44,763 nucleotides of DNA from Candidatus Burkholderia humilis (GTDB taxonomy: Bacteria > Pseudomonadota > Gammaproteobacteria > Burkholderiales > Burkholderiaceae): assembly GCA_001184405.1 (NCBI GenBank), contig LFMX01000041.1:1-44763 (forward strand), given 5' to 3'. The notes beneath the pieces were generated by a model that worked only from the letters and a program-made list of their open reading frames with translations, was not told the origin of the DNA and did not search any database. Within the stretch, counting starts at the first letter, position 1; every line of letters begins with the position of its first letter. Positions 1 to 10,221 of this stretch are shown one piece after another. A program made the position numbers and the translations under genes.

Positions 1-1893
1 TTCCGAACGCGCTGCCGTCGATCATGACCGGCGTGACCGAGATTGCACACGGGCAGCCCGTTGACGGCATCTTGCGCGGCGGCGTCCGACAGCTTGCCGT
101 TATGCGTGACCGGCAACGCGCTCACTTGTGTCAGTTCGCGGCGTACGCGCGCGATGAGCGTGGCATCGAGTTGAACGCCGGGATGCAGCACGAGCAGCAA
201 CACGATGCGATTCGTCAGCGTTTGCGTGACGAGCATGGCCTGAGCGATTTTCCGGATACCCATGAGTATCCGAACGACCTCGCCCGGACTCACATCGATG
301 CTGCGCGCGTTCAATATGCCATCGCTGCGGCCATCGAGACGCGCCGTCCCTTGCGGCGAAAACTCGACGTTTTCGCCTTGCGTCCACGAGCCGCCGTTTG
401 CCGCGAAATACGCTCGATGAAAGCGCGAGCCGTCCTGATCGCCATAAAAACCGAGCGGACGCGACGGGAACGGATTGGTGCACACCAGTTCGCCCTTGGC
501 GACGGGCCAGCCTTGTTCATCGAACGCCTGCACGTCGAGCCCGAGGCTCTTGCATTGCGCTTCGCCCGCATAGACGGGCAGGTTCGGATTGCCGAGCGCG
601 AAGCTGCCCATCATGCCTGCGCCGCTTTGCATCGACTGCAACGGCAGCGGTTTCACATGATTGCGAACCCATTCGAATTGTGATTCGTGAAGCACCGCGC
701 TGGTCGACACAACCGCACGCAACGCCGAAAAGTCGTATTGCTTGCCCGGCTCGATGCGCGCGTCTTCGCACATCTTCAGATACGCGGGGTTCGTGCTGAA
801 CACGGTCACGCGCTCCTGTGCGACGAAGCGCCAGAGCGAGTCGATGGCGCTCACCGGACCGTCATACGTCACGATCTCGACACCCGATGCCAGCGCGGAC
901 AATTGCCAGTGCCATATCATCCACGCGCAGTTCGTGTGGACGTAGAGCTTGTCGCCGGGACCGAAGTCGCCATGCAGACGATGCTCCTTCACATGTTCGA
1001 TGAGCGTGCCGCCCGCGCCATGCACGAGGCGCTTGGGCTCGCCCGCCACGTTCGTCGACGCCATGATGAAGAGCGGATGATCGAACGAAAAGCGCGGCCA
1101 TTGAAAGCTGGCGGGATCGCCGTCGGAGATGAGTTCGCGCAGTTCCCACTGACGTTGCCGGATGTGGTTCGGGAGCGATGTATCGTCGAGATAGACGATG
1201 TTCGTGAGCGTCGGCAAGGCTTCGACCACAGCCGTTGCCGAGCCGGTGACTTCCTTGGTGTCATACATGCGCCGCGCTTTGTGCATGAAGATCATCTTCG
1301 GCTTGAGCGGCGCGAAGTGCTCGATCGCCGCTTGCGTGTCGAGTTCGGGCGCAACGGTGGCGAGCGTCGCACCGGCGGCGGCCAGCGCCATCGTGACGGC
1401 ATCGGCGTCGTTGCGCAGAATGCCGGCGACGCGATCGCCCTCCTTCAGGCCCATGCGCTGCAATGCGCATGACGCGATCGCGCAATTTGCCGCGCGTATA
1501 GCTCACGCGCAGGCCATCGGCATAGCAGGAGGTCAAAGCGGGCGCGTTATCGGGCGCAATGCTTTTGCTTAGCAGATTTTCCGCGTAATTCAGCTTGACC
1601 TTGGGGAAGAAGACCGCGCTTTCGCAGTCGTCACCCACGCATACCGGCTCCGCTTCGCCGGACCATTCGAGCCCTTCCGCGGATTCGAGAAAGCACTTCC
1701 AGAAGTGCCGGAACTCGCGCGCGGAATAAGCGTGCAGCGCGGAATAATCGATGAAGCGCGCCTCGGTTTCATCCTCGAATGCGGATGTAAAATGGCTCAT
1801 GCGCGAGCGGGCGATCTGTTCGGTATCCGGTTGAAAAAAGGGTTTGCGCATAAACGCATGCGCATCCTTTCGGACGGCGTTCTGACGATCCAT
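1..1893 (-). pseudogene. acetoacetate-CoA ligase, frameshifted, 3' end outside window
   Basis: This is an acyl-adenylate-forming enzyme that would activate acetoacetate to acetoacetyl-CoA. The N-terminal part (1893 to about 1465) matches the AACS N-terminus with a KLNYAENLL motif. A one-base shift near 1460 moves the family sequence (RMGLKEGDRVAGIL) into another frame, which stays open to the window edge. The start at 1893 has an AGGTGA about 8 bases upstream. The adenylation loop, normally SSGTTG-x-PK, reads STNVAGEPK at about 1040-1066, and the usual TTCGWM reads TNCAWM, so it may be a divergent paralogue as well as a broken one. It lies divergent to the carnitine operon, whose CdhC step releases acetoacetate, which suggests a shared pathway. 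Family assignment is secure; substrate is inferred. Confidence 0.85.
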
Positions 1894-2149
1894 CGAAAAT
1901 CACCTGAATTTGCACAGCCTGTTATCGAATAATGATGTGCGCTGCAATCATCGCGCGAATGTCCCCGGCTTTGGGCCGTCCATTAAGACAGCGGTTCATT
2001 CGCACGTGAATTTACTGCGAGCGGTCTTGAGACTATGTGCGAGCCACCACAAACATCACGGTCTTAAGGAAAAGAATGGGCTTGCGTGTGCAGGCGCTTT
2101 TATGTGTCCGGCCGCGCGAGCCGCGCGCGAAAGGCGTGCCTTTAGCGAA

Positions 2150-2245
2150 TTTCCCGCTAAGCGGCTCTAGTGGAAAACGCTTGCCGCTTAGGCATTTTCG
2201 CTTTGCAGCATCGCTTAAGCGCTAAGCGCGGCAAGCGTTTTCGCG
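2150..2245. repeat. hairpin-rich intergenic sequence with perfect 15-bp inverted repeat
   Basis: The gene-free stretch 1894-2419 between the divergent ligase and caiX contains GAAAACGCTTGCCGC at 2173-2187 and its exact reverse complement at 2228-2242. The 40-base loop holds the palindrome CGCTTAAGCG (2212-2221), and CCGCT-A-AGCGG sits just upstream (about 2154-2164). No T tract marks it as a simple terminator. It may be a repetitive extragenic palindrome or a regulatory structure. Nothing else recognisable was seen in 1894-2419. Confidence 0.6.
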
Positions 2246-2419
2246 TTGCTTACAGACTGAAATAACAAAGCGATATTCGACCTTGCTTTAAGCACGTCGC
2301 AAAGAGTCAACTCACCGTCGCAAGCAGGCGTTCAGCCGCTTTTATGCGGCGGTAATTTTCTCTTCATGCCGGCAATGCGAATCGGCACTCAATGGAAACC
2401 ATGACTGGAACAGCACGCC

Positions 2420-3050
2420 ATGAGACATCGACTGGTTTCAACCTTTTTGTTTGCCAGCGCTTGCGCCGCCGCTTTGCCGATGCAAAGCACTTTGGCCGCA
2501 GACACGCACGACGCGAGTTGTAAGACCGTGTGCTTCGTCGATATCGGCTGGACGGACATTACCTCGACGACTGCGCTCGCTTCCGTGCTATTCGAAGGAC
2601 TCGGTTATTCACCGCGCACGACGGTGGCGTCGGTTCCCATTTCGCTTGCGGGCTTGAAGAGCAAACAGATCGATGTGTCGCTGGGCTATTGGTGGCCCAT
2701 GCAGGAAAAAGCCGTGCAGCCTTTCCTCGATGCCAAGAGCATCGACAAACATGAAGCTGAACTATCTCTCGGGCGGCGATGAAGTCTTCGGCCCGAACTA
2801 TGGTGAAGCGCGCGTGTACACGCTGACTAACCCGGACTTCATTACACGCTGCCCGAACGCCGGAAAGCTCGTGTCGAATCTGCGCTTCATGACCGACCTC
2901 GAAAACCGGCTCATGCAACTGGTCATGAACAAGGAACGTCCCGCCGAAGCGGCCAAGGCGTATCTCAAGAAAAACCCGCAATTGCTTGATGGATGGCTCG
3001 CCGGCGTCAAAACCGTCGATGGCAAGGATGGCTTGCCCGCTGTGAAGTAA
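2420..3050 (+). pseudogene. caiX: CaiX-like carnitine/betaine ABC substrate-binding protein, internally deleted
   Basis: This would be a periplasmic quaternary-ammonium binding protein delivering carnitine to an ABC importer. An N-terminal Sec signal (about residues 1-26, ending ALA-A style) leads into KTVCFVDIGWTDITSTTALA, typical of the family. After SIDKH (about 2755) the reading jumps frame to KLNYLSGGDEVFGPNYG and continues to KDGLPAVK at 3050. The family is about 310 residues long, but only about 210 are coded here. About 100 central residues covering the hinge and second lobe are missing, so the gene is dead by deletion plus frameshift. The order caiX-cdhC-cdhA-cdhB matches the carnitine operon known from Pseudomonas, which supports the specific name. 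Confidence 0.85.
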
Positions 3051-3135
3051 TATCTCGGACTCTGATCCAGGCCGGTCCGTTGATGATTTCAGCGGACTTC
3101 ATCGAATCTAAATGAATAGGTATCCGAACTAAATA

Positions 3136-4061
3136 ATGAACTATGAAATCATCGTGACCTGCGCAGTCACCGGCGCTGGCGATACCGTCGGAAAACATCC
3201 GGCCATTCCCGTCACGCCCAAGCAGATCGCGGATGCGGCCATCGAAGCGGCGCGCGCGGGCGCGACCGTCGCGCGTTGCCATGTGCGCGATCCGCACACC
3301 GGGCGCGGCAGCCGCAATCCGGCGCTGTATCGGGAAGTGGTGGATCGCATTCGTTCGTCGGATGTGGACGTCATCATCAATCTGACGGCGGGCATGGGCG
3401 GCGATCTGGAAATCGGCGCGGGCGAAGAGTCGATGCGCTTCGGCAAAGGCACCGATCTCGTCGGCGGTCTCACGCGTCTTGCGCACGTGGAAGAGTTGCT
3501 GCCCGAAATCTGCACGCTCGATTGCGGCACGCTCAATTTCGGCGATGGCGACTACATCTACGTGTCGACGCCCGCGCAATTGCGTGCGTGCGCCAAGCGC
3601 ATTCAGGAATTGGGCGTGAAGCCCGAGCTTGAAATATTCGATACGGGCCACCTGTGGTTCGCCAATCAATTGCTGAAAGAAGGTTTGCTCGATGCACCGC
3701 CGCTCTTTCAGCTTTGCATGGGCATTCCGTGGGGCGCGCCGCCCGACACCGGCACGATGAAAGCGATGGTCGATAACCTGCCATCCGGCGCACATTGGGC
3801 GGGCTTCGGCATCGGCCGCATGCAGATGCCGATGGTCGCGCAAGCGATGCTGCTCGGCGGCCACCTGCGCGTCGGGCTAGAAGACAACATCTGGCTCGAT
3901 CGCGGCGTGCTCGCGACGAATGCAACGCTGGTGCAACGCGCGATCGAGATCATCGAACGGCTGGGCGCGCGCGTGCTGACGCCTGCCGACGCAAGAAGCT
4001 CGGGCTGCCGGCGCGCGGTGAACGTCTGCTCGAACGACGCGCCATCGAACAATTCGCTTAA
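3136..4061 (+). pseudogene. cdhC: CdhC: BKACE (DUF849) 3-dehydrocarnitine:acetyl-CoA trimethylamine-acetyl transferase, C-terminal frameshift
   Basis: BKACE-family zinc enzyme that would convert 3-dehydrocarnitine plus acetyl-CoA to betainyl-CoA plus acetoacetate. Residues 1-285 follow the family closely ([53 protein letters not shown]). Near 3992 a small indel shifts the frame, so the proper tail [20 protein letters not shown] lies in another frame and stops at 4061. The uncorrected frame instead runs to 4380 with an unrelated tail. The normally HxHVRDP zinc-binding motif reads RCHVRDP (residues 47-53), so the first histidine ligand appears to be arginine. The gene sits between caiX and cdhA with short spacers. 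Confidence 0.88.
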
Positions 4062-4084
4062 ACACACGAACGGAACGACGCGAC

Positions 4085-5167
4085 ATGCAAGTGAAGCAAT
4101 TTGCCGCGCTCGGCGCGGGTGTGATCGGCAGTGGCTGGGTGGCGCGCGCGCTCGCGAACGGGCTCGATGTCATCGCGTGGGATCCCGCGCCGGGCGCGGA
4201 AGCGCAGTTGCGCGCCAACGTCGCGAATGCGTGGCCTACGCTCGAACGCGTCGGGTTTGCGGAAGGCGCATCGCAACAGCGATTGCGTTTCGTCGATACC
4301 GTCGAAGCCTGTGTCGCCGATGCCGACTTCATTCAGGAAAGCGCGCCCGAACGCATGGACCTCAAACTCGCGTTACATGAACGCGTGAGCCGTGCGGCGA
4401 AGGCGAACGCGATTATCGCGTCATCGACTTCGGGTTTGCTGCCGACGGAATTCTATGGGCGCGCGGTGAATCCGCAGCGCTGTATCGTCGGGCATCCGTT
4501 CAATCCGGTTTATCTGCTGCCGCTCGTCGAAGTGCTCGGCGGCGAACAAACCTCCGGCGAAACGATCGATGCCGCGATGAGCTTCTACGCGAAGATCGGC
4601 ATGCGGCCTTTGAAAGTGCGCAAGGAAGTGCCGGGCTTTATCGCGGACCGCTTGCTCGAAGCGTTGTGGCGCGAGGCGCTGCATCTTGTGAACGATGGCG
4701 TCGCGACCACCGGCGAAATCGATGACGCCATACGCTACGGCGCGGGCATTTGCTGGTCGTTCATGGGTACGTTCCTGACGTACACGCTCGCGGGCGGCAA
4801 AGCGGGCATGCGACACTTCATGCAGCAGTTCGGCTCCGCGCTCGAATTGCCGTGGACGAAACTCGTCGCGCCAAAGCTCACGGAAGAGTTGATCGAACGC
4901 GTCGTCGACGGCACGTCACATCAGACGAATGGGCGCGGCATCAAGCAATTGGAGCGCTATCGCGACGACTGCATCGCGAGCGTGATCGAAGCGATCGCGC
5001 AGGCGAAAGTGCGCCACGGTATAGAATACTGGAGGAATCCTTATGATCTATCGCGACACCGTCAAACCCGAATGGGTCGATTACAACGGCCACTTGCGCG
5101 ATGCGTTCTACACGCTGATCTACAGCCTCGCGACCGATGCGTTCATGGACGGCATCGGTCTCGATGA
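4085..5167 (+). CDS. cdhA: CdhA: L-carnitine dehydrogenase (3-hydroxyacyl-CoA dehydrogenase family), with aberrant read-through tail
   Basis: NAD-dependent oxidation of L-carnitine to 3-dehydrocarnitine. The Rossmann nucleotide-binding loop GAGVIGSGW is at residues 10-18. The catalytic region ASSTSGLLP / [14 protein letters not shown] and the C-terminal dimerisation domain ([21 protein letters not shown] and following) are present. Homology-like sequence ends near VRHGIEY at about 5029. The frame then continues 45 codons to 5167, through the ribosome-binding site and start of cdhB. The original stop has probably been lost by substitution or a short indel. The catalytic body looks complete, so activity is possible, but the extra tail is abnormal. 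It is translated downstream of cdhC and overlaps cdhB. Confidence 0.87.
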   Translation: MQVKQFAALGAGVIGSGWVARALANGLDVIAWDPAPGAEAQLRANVANAWPTLERVGFAEGASQQRLRFVDTVEACVADADFIQESAPERMDLKLALHERVSRAAKANAIIASSTSGLLPTEFYGRAVNPQRCIVGHPFNPVYLLPLVEVLGGEQTSGETIDAAMSFYAKIGMRPLKVRKEVPGFIADRLLEALWREALHLVNDGVATTGEIDDAIRYGAGICWSFMGTFLTYTLAGGKAGMRHFMQQFGSALELPWTKLVAPKLTEELIERVVDGTSHQTNGRGIKQLERYRDDCIASVIEAIAQAKVRHGIEYWRNPYDLSRHRQTRMGRLQRPLARCVLHADLQPRDRCVHGRHRSR

Positions 5168-5603
5168 CGCGTGCCGACGCGCGCGCCATCGCACGCTGTA
5201 CACGCTGGAGGCGCATGTGAGTTTTCTGCGCGAGATCAAGGAGGGCGTGGCGGTGCGCGTCGAGATGCACGTGATCGCGCGGGACCGTAAGCGCATCCAT
5301 CTGTATCTGGAGATGTTCGAAGGCGAGGGCGACGAACCGGTGAGCGCCTGCGAGCAAATGCTCATGCATATCGATTCGAGCGGCACGCCCAAAGCCGCAT
5401 CGTTCGATGACGACATCGCCGCGAATATCGATGCGCAATCGGTCATCGCGGCGCAGGACGCGCATTATGCGGGGCGCGTGATCGGCTTGCCTATGCGTCT
5501 CCGTCAACGGTGGCATCGGCGCCGGCCTGAGCGCGCCATTGGCGTAACAGGAGCGCGTTCGTCACGACGCTCACGCTGGAGAACGCCATCGCCGCGCCCG
5601 TGA
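5043..5603 (+). CDS. cdhB: CdhB: betainyl-CoA thioesterase (4HBT hot-dog fold), C-terminus runs into convergent copA
   Basis: Hot-dog thioesterase expected to hydrolyse betainyl-CoA to glycine betaine, the last step of the pathway. [17 protein letters not shown] is the typical N-terminal helix motif with the active-site Asp (WVDYNGH). GGAGGA lies about 6 bases before the ATG at 5043. Family members are about 150-160 residues. Here recognisable sequence ends at GRVIGLP (about 5492), exactly where the convergent copA stop codon lies (5491). The remaining 37 codons are antisense copA. A deletion has probably joined the two 3' ends and removed this gene's stop. Function may survive because the fold precedes the tail. 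Confidence 0.82.
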   Translation: MIYRDTVKPEWVDYNGHLRDAFYTLIYSLATDAFMDGIGLDDACRRARHRTLYTLEAHVSFLREIKEGVAVRVEMHVIARDRKRIHLYLEMFEGEGDEPVSACEQMLMHIDSSGTPKAASFDDDIAANIDAQSVIAAQDAHYAGRVIGLPMRLRQRWHRRRPERAIGVTGARSSRRSRWRTPSPRP

Positions 5604-7687
5604 ACATCGGATCGAGCATGCCGAACGCCGCGAGCGGAATGCCGATCAGGTTGTAGATGAACGCCCAGAACAGGTTCTGCTGAATCTTGCGATACGTGCG
5701 CCGCGAAATGTCGATGGCGTCCGCCACGAGCGCCGGGTCGCCGCGCATCAGCGTGATGCCCGCGGCTTCGATCGCCACGTCGGTGCCGCTCGCCATCGCA
5801 ATGCCGATGTCGGCGGCGGCGATCGCGGGCGCATCGTTGATGCCGTCGCCCGCCATCGCGACGACGCCGTATCGCTTCAATTCGCCGACGACGCGCGCCT
5901 TGTCGCCGGGCAGCGTCTGCGCGAACACGTCGTCCGGCGCGATGCCGAGCGCATGCGCGACAGCTTGCGCGCTGCCCGCGTTATCGTCCGTGACGAGCGC
6001 GGCGCGCACGCCCATCCGCTGCAATCGTGCGATGGCCCCGCGCGCGGACGGCTTGATCGTGTCGCCGAATGCGAGCAGCGCGATCGCACGGTTTTCCGCG
6101 ATCAGCCACGACACCGTGTTGCCTTGCGCTTCAAGTTCCTTTGCGCGCAATGCGAGCGCTTGCGGCACATCGGCGTTCAGTTCCGCGAGCCAGCGCGCAC
6201 TGGCGATCGCGATGCGTTTTCCATCGACCGATGCTTCCACGCCGCGTCCCGCGACGGCGTGTGCATCACGCACGGCCAACGTGCGCACGTCGGAAGTGGC
6301 TTCGACCACGGCTTTCGCCAGCGGATGCCCGCTCATGCGCTGCACGGCCACCGCGAGCGCTTCATCGCGGTCTTGACCCTTCGCGACATCGAACGCGACG
6401 AGACTCGGGCGGCCGATGGTCAGCGTGCCGGTTTTATCGAACGCGACGACGTCGATGGCGTGCGCCTGCTCCAGCGCCTGGGCGTCTTTGATCAGAATGC
6501 CGTGGCGCGCCGCGACGCCGGTTCCGGCCATGATGGCGGTCGGCGTCGCGAGGCCGAGCGCGCACGGACACGCGATCACCAGCACCGCGACCGCGTTCAG
6601 CAGCGTCGTTTCGCCGCTCGCGCCGTGCAGCAGCCAGCCGGTCAACGTCACGATCGCTATACCGAGAATCGCCGGAACGAACACGGCCGAGACGCGATCG
6701 ACGAGACGCTGAATGGGCGCCTTCTCCGCCTGCGCGGATTCGACCAGCCGGATGATGCGCGCGAGCGTCGTTTCCGCGCCGATCGCCGTCGTTTCGATGG
6801 CGATCGGCGCCTTCGCCGTTGATCGAGCCGCCCGTCGCGCGCGCCCGGTTCCTTCGCGACCGGCAGACTTTCGCCCGTAATCAGCGATTCGTCGATATGC
6901 GTGCGTCCTTCGCGCACGATGCCGTCCACCGGCACGCGCTCGCCCGGCCGCACGATGGCGATATCGCCGATCTTCACGTCCGCGAGCGGAATCTCGCGTT
7001 AGCGCGACGGATCGTCTTTCGAGCGCACGCGCGCCTTGTCCGGGCGCAAGGCGTTGAGCGCGCGGATGGCGTCGGTGGTCTGACGCTTGGCGCGCACCTC
7101 CAGCCATTTGCCGAAGCGCACCAGCGTAATGACGACCGCCGACGCCTCGAAGAACAGATACATCGACGCGCCGTGCGCGAACATCTGATAGACGCTCGAG
7201 CCCCCCACGCCGCCGACGTGCCGAGCGCCACGAGCAAATCCATATTCCCAGCGAAGGCGCGCACCGCGCGATATCCGCCGATATAGAAGCGCGCGCCGAA
7301 GCCGAATTGCACGATGCTCGCGAGCGCCAGTTGCAGCCACGGCGACAGCGCGATATTGAACATCGGCGCGAGCAGCGGCAAGGTGAGCACGGCGCTGGCG
7401 ACGACCGCGACAAGTTCGCGATCCAGCGTCTGCGGTTGCGGCACGACAGGCGGCGCATCGGGGACGATTCGCGCCGCGTCGTAACCCGCCTTTGCGATCA
7501 CGGCGACGAGCTGATCGTCGGACACGTCGCCGCTCGTGTGGACGGTGGCTTTTTCCGTTGCCAGATTGACGGCGACGCTGTCGACGCCCGGCACGCGCCG
7601 CAGCACCTTCTCGACGCGCGCCACGCACGATGCGCACGTCATGCCGCTGACGGCAAATTCGGCGGTTTTGTTGGGGTCAGTGTACAT
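5491..7687 (-). pseudogene. copA: CopA-type Cu(I)-translocating P1B ATPase, multiply broken
   Basis: Copper-efflux ATPase of the inner membrane. Visible parts in order are one heavy-metal domain with GMTCASC (residues 15-21), two TM regions, an actuator region with [12 protein letters not shown], the ion-path motif CPC ([13 protein letters not shown]), phosphorylation site DKTGTLT, and hinge GDGINDAP. At least four lesions occur: a frameshift at a C6 run (7201-7206), an in-frame TAA at 6999-7001, and two closely spaced frameshifts near 6820-6850. The long open frame beginning at 7458 is therefore only authentic after about 6815. The gene keeps a CueR-type promoter upstream. Its stop at 5491 abuts the cdhB coding end. 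Confidence 0.93.
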
Positions 7688-7724
7688 GATCGAACTTCCG
7701 GTTTTCTGCTTAATGACGAAAACC

Positions 7725-7755
7725 AGTATCGACCTTCCAATGATTGGAAGGTCAA
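7725..7755 (-). promoter_or_regulatory. CueR/MerR-type copper-responsive promoter of copA
   Basis: On the minus strand a -35 TTGACC (7755-7750) and a -10 GATACT (7730-7725) are separated by 19 bp, the long spacing characteristic of MerR-family promoters. The spacer overlaps a perfect dyad ACCTTCC-N7-GGAAGGT (7732-7752), matching the known CueR operator form. It points at copA, whose ATG is 38 bases downstream of the -10. The regulator gene is not in this window. Confidence 0.88.
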
Positions 7756-7766
7756 GGCAACGGAAA

Positions 7767-8414
7767 CTAAGAACGCGATAGGTCGGGCATCGTGGCGGCC
7801 ATCGCGTTGGCGAGGGCGTCGGCGGCGTCGGTGCCGCGCTCGCGCAGACCGCGCTCCGCGCCCAACCGGTCCGCCGTCTCCTTGTTCTGCGACAGCTTCG
7901 CCTTGCCGACCAGCCGCGTCACCTCGATTTCGATGCCGACGATCATCGTCAACATTTGGTCGATAAACTCGCGCGGCGCGTCGCCCATTTTCCACGGCGC
8001 GGCTTCGCCCGCTTCCATCTTGCGCGTGAGGCGCGCGACCACGCCGCGCACGTAGCTTTCGTCATCGCGAATGGTGATTCGGCCGTGTGCGTGCACGACG
8101 GCGTAGTTCCAGGTCGGCACCTGCTTGTGCGTTTCCGCCTTGCTCAGATAGAAATTCGGCGAAATGTAGCCTTCCTCGCCCTGAAAAATCACCAGCACAT
8201 CCTGACCGGCCGTGACTTCCTTCCACACCGGGTTGTTGCGCGCGACGTGCGCCCGCAGCGTGCCGTGCTCGCCTGCCGTCATATCCAGTTCGAAAGGCAC
8301 ATGGTTTGCGTCCAGCCCGCTCGGGCCGTGCGTGACCACGCCAAACGGGTGCGCGGCAATCAGCGCGTGCATGGCTTCGACGCGCTTTTCTTCGAAATGG
8401 GCAGGCATGTACAT
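7767..8414 (-). CDS. PaiB-like FMN-binding negative transcriptional regulator
   Basis: This is a 215-residue protein of the PaiB / FMN-binding split-barrel family, often annotated as a transcriptional regulator. Motifs include MYMPAHF at the N-terminus, HPFGVVTHGPSGLDANHVPF, and the segment GEEGYISPNFY with VPTWNYAVVHAHG, all typical of the flavin-binding barrel. The frame is intact over the usual family length, which makes it one of the few healthy genes here. It lies directly upstream of the copA promoter on the same strand, but the CueR-type site between them suggests separate transcription. The regulatory role is inferred from the family; no operator is assigned. Confidence 0.88.
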   Translation of the reverse strand: MYMPAHFEEKRVEAMHALIAAHPFGVVTHGPSGLDANHVPFELDMTAGEHGTLRAHVARNNPVWKEVTAGQDVLVIFQGEEGYISPNFYLSKAETHKQVPTWNYAVVHAHGRITIRDDESYVRGVVARLTRKMEAGEAAPWKMGDAPREFIDQMLTMIVGIEIEVTRLVGKAKLSQNKETADRLGAERGLRERGTDAADALANAMAATMPDLSRS

Positions 8415-8720
8415 CGGCGTGTCTCGGCAAAAGGTGAAAATCAGTCGCTAAACATCTATGTTACGCGATGCCCGCGCGCCGCGTCGGGCCGGGCGCTTTG
8501 CGGCATCATGGGCTGCGTGGTTCGCCGAAATCGGACAACAATCGGACTGCCGCGCGCTCTTTATTGGCGGGCTTCTTGCCTATCGTCAGCTTATAAGTTA
8601 AAACCCGAATTCCGAGATAGAAACGACGGCATAGACAGCGCGCGAAGCGCGGATCGAAAAGGCGGCGAGGGCCCGCCTGCATGCCATTCCAACGAGAGAA
8701 AAAACCGGACTCCGACTCGA
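8415..8720. other. intergenic, no gene recognised
   Basis: About 300 bases lie between the divergent paiB-like gene and the DUF1254 pseudogene. I see no coding similarity. Promoters for both neighbours are presumably here, but no site stands out. Confidence 0.5.
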
Positions 8721-10135
8721 ATGAAAAACTACCGACGCTGGACGTTTTCGCTCAACGCTGCGCTCTGGATGAGCGTCAGTTGCACGGGCATGGCCTTTCT
8801 GGCCGGCTGCGCGGCAAACAAACCGCCTGAAGCGAAAGCCGCGTTGAGCGGCTGGGTCAAGGATCAGGTCGCCGATGCCTACACTTTCGGCTTTCCGCTC
8901 GTCGCCTCCGATATCGCGCGGGAGCGCGCCACCGGCAGTGGCAGCGCGAGGCGTCCCGGACAGGCGGCGGTCAACACGTTCCGCCACGCGAGCGCCTTGC
9001 CGCCGGTCGGCGCGCCGGGCTGGCCGAGCGTCGATACGATCGATTCCACCGCATGGCTCGATGTCTCCGCCAATCCGGTGATCGTCGAATTGCCGGCCGC
9101 GCCGCGCGGACGTTATCTTGTTGATACGCGCGCGTTCGACGCCTGGACCAAGGCGCTCTATTCCAGCGCCGACACGACGCCGTATCCAAAGATGCAGTTG
9201 ATCGCGTTCGTGCCCGCGGGCTGGACCGGCACGCTGCCCGCTAACGCCACGCGCGTCGAAACGCGCACGCGTTACGTGTGGCTGTCGGTGCGCGTGCGGG
9301 TGAACGGCGCGCGCGATGTACGCGACGTGCGCAAGCTGCAAACGGCGATGCAGATCGAAACGCTCACGCCGGAGAGAGGTTCGGTCGCCGATCCGACGCC
9401 GGTCGTCGCGGGCGCGTGGGGCAGCGCCGCCGTGCAGACCACGCCGGTGTCGCCGCTGCCGTCCGCGCCGCCGACGGTATCGTCCCCGGTGCGCAGGCCG
9501 AAGCGCTCGATGCCAACGCGTTCTTTTCGCGCCTGGCTCGTTCGCTCGACGACACGCCTGCGATGAACCGCTTCGCCGATCTCGGTGTGAAGCCGGGCGA
9601 GCCCGTGCAGTTCAAAACGGGCGATGCCGCCGCGCTCGCGTCCGGTCTCGCCGATGGCCGCGAGCATTTGAACAGCGCGCCCGCCAACGCCATCACCAAG
9701 AACGGCTGGAATCTGGTTCGGCGATGGCGTCGGCGTATACGGCACGGATTACATCTGCGTGCGTATCTCGCGCGCCGTCAGCCGGGCGCGACGACCAAGG
9801 ACGGCGAAGTGAAGCCGGTCGCGCGCGTGGACAGCGACGGTCATGTGCTCAACGGCTCGAATAGCTATGTGCTACATTTCGCGCCGAACCAGCTTCCGCC
9901 GGTGCGCGGTTTCTGGTCGCTGACCGCGTATTCGAAAGACGGCGCGCTCGTCGATGACAAACGCGCGCGTCTTGCGCTCACCGATCGCGATCGTCTGAAG
10001 AAGAACCGTGACGGTTCCATCGATGTGTATGTGTCATCGGAATCGCCGGGGCGCGCGCGGGCATCGAACTAGCTGCCCGCACCCGACGGCGAGTTCCAGT
10101 TGACCATGCGTCCTCCTCTACGCGCCGCGTTCTAT
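8721..10135 (+). pseudogene. DUF1254/DUF1214 family lipoprotein, multiply broken
   Basis: The start at 8721 gives a lipoprotein signal with lipobox LAGC at about residues 27-30, so the product would be an envelope lipoprotein. DUF1254 sequence follows (VADAYTFGFPLVASD, NTFRHASALPP, LDVSANPVIVELP, RGRYLVDTRAFDAW), then DUF1214 (GSNSYVLHFAPNQLPPVRGF, WSLTAYSKDGALVDD). The frame breaks at about 9490 and again around 9715-9770. A TAG at 10070-10072 replaces the Trp expected in ASNWLPAPDGEFQLTMR. A last shift near 10110 breaks the C-terminus. Some members of this family sit with envelope or efflux genes, but no specific reaction is known to me. Clearly inactive as written. Confidence 0.85.
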
Positions 10136-10221
10136 ACTCGGACCATCACCTTTCCGAGATAGTAGCGGCGTGACGCGGCGCGCGTGGGCGCAGACCGCTT
10201 GAACACCGCCGCGCGCATCGA

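Noticed and set aside
3136..4380. 414-codon version of CdhC taken as a longer fusion protein
   Set aside because: The last 120 codons are an out-of-frame reading of cdhA after a small indel; the true tail is in another frame to 4061.
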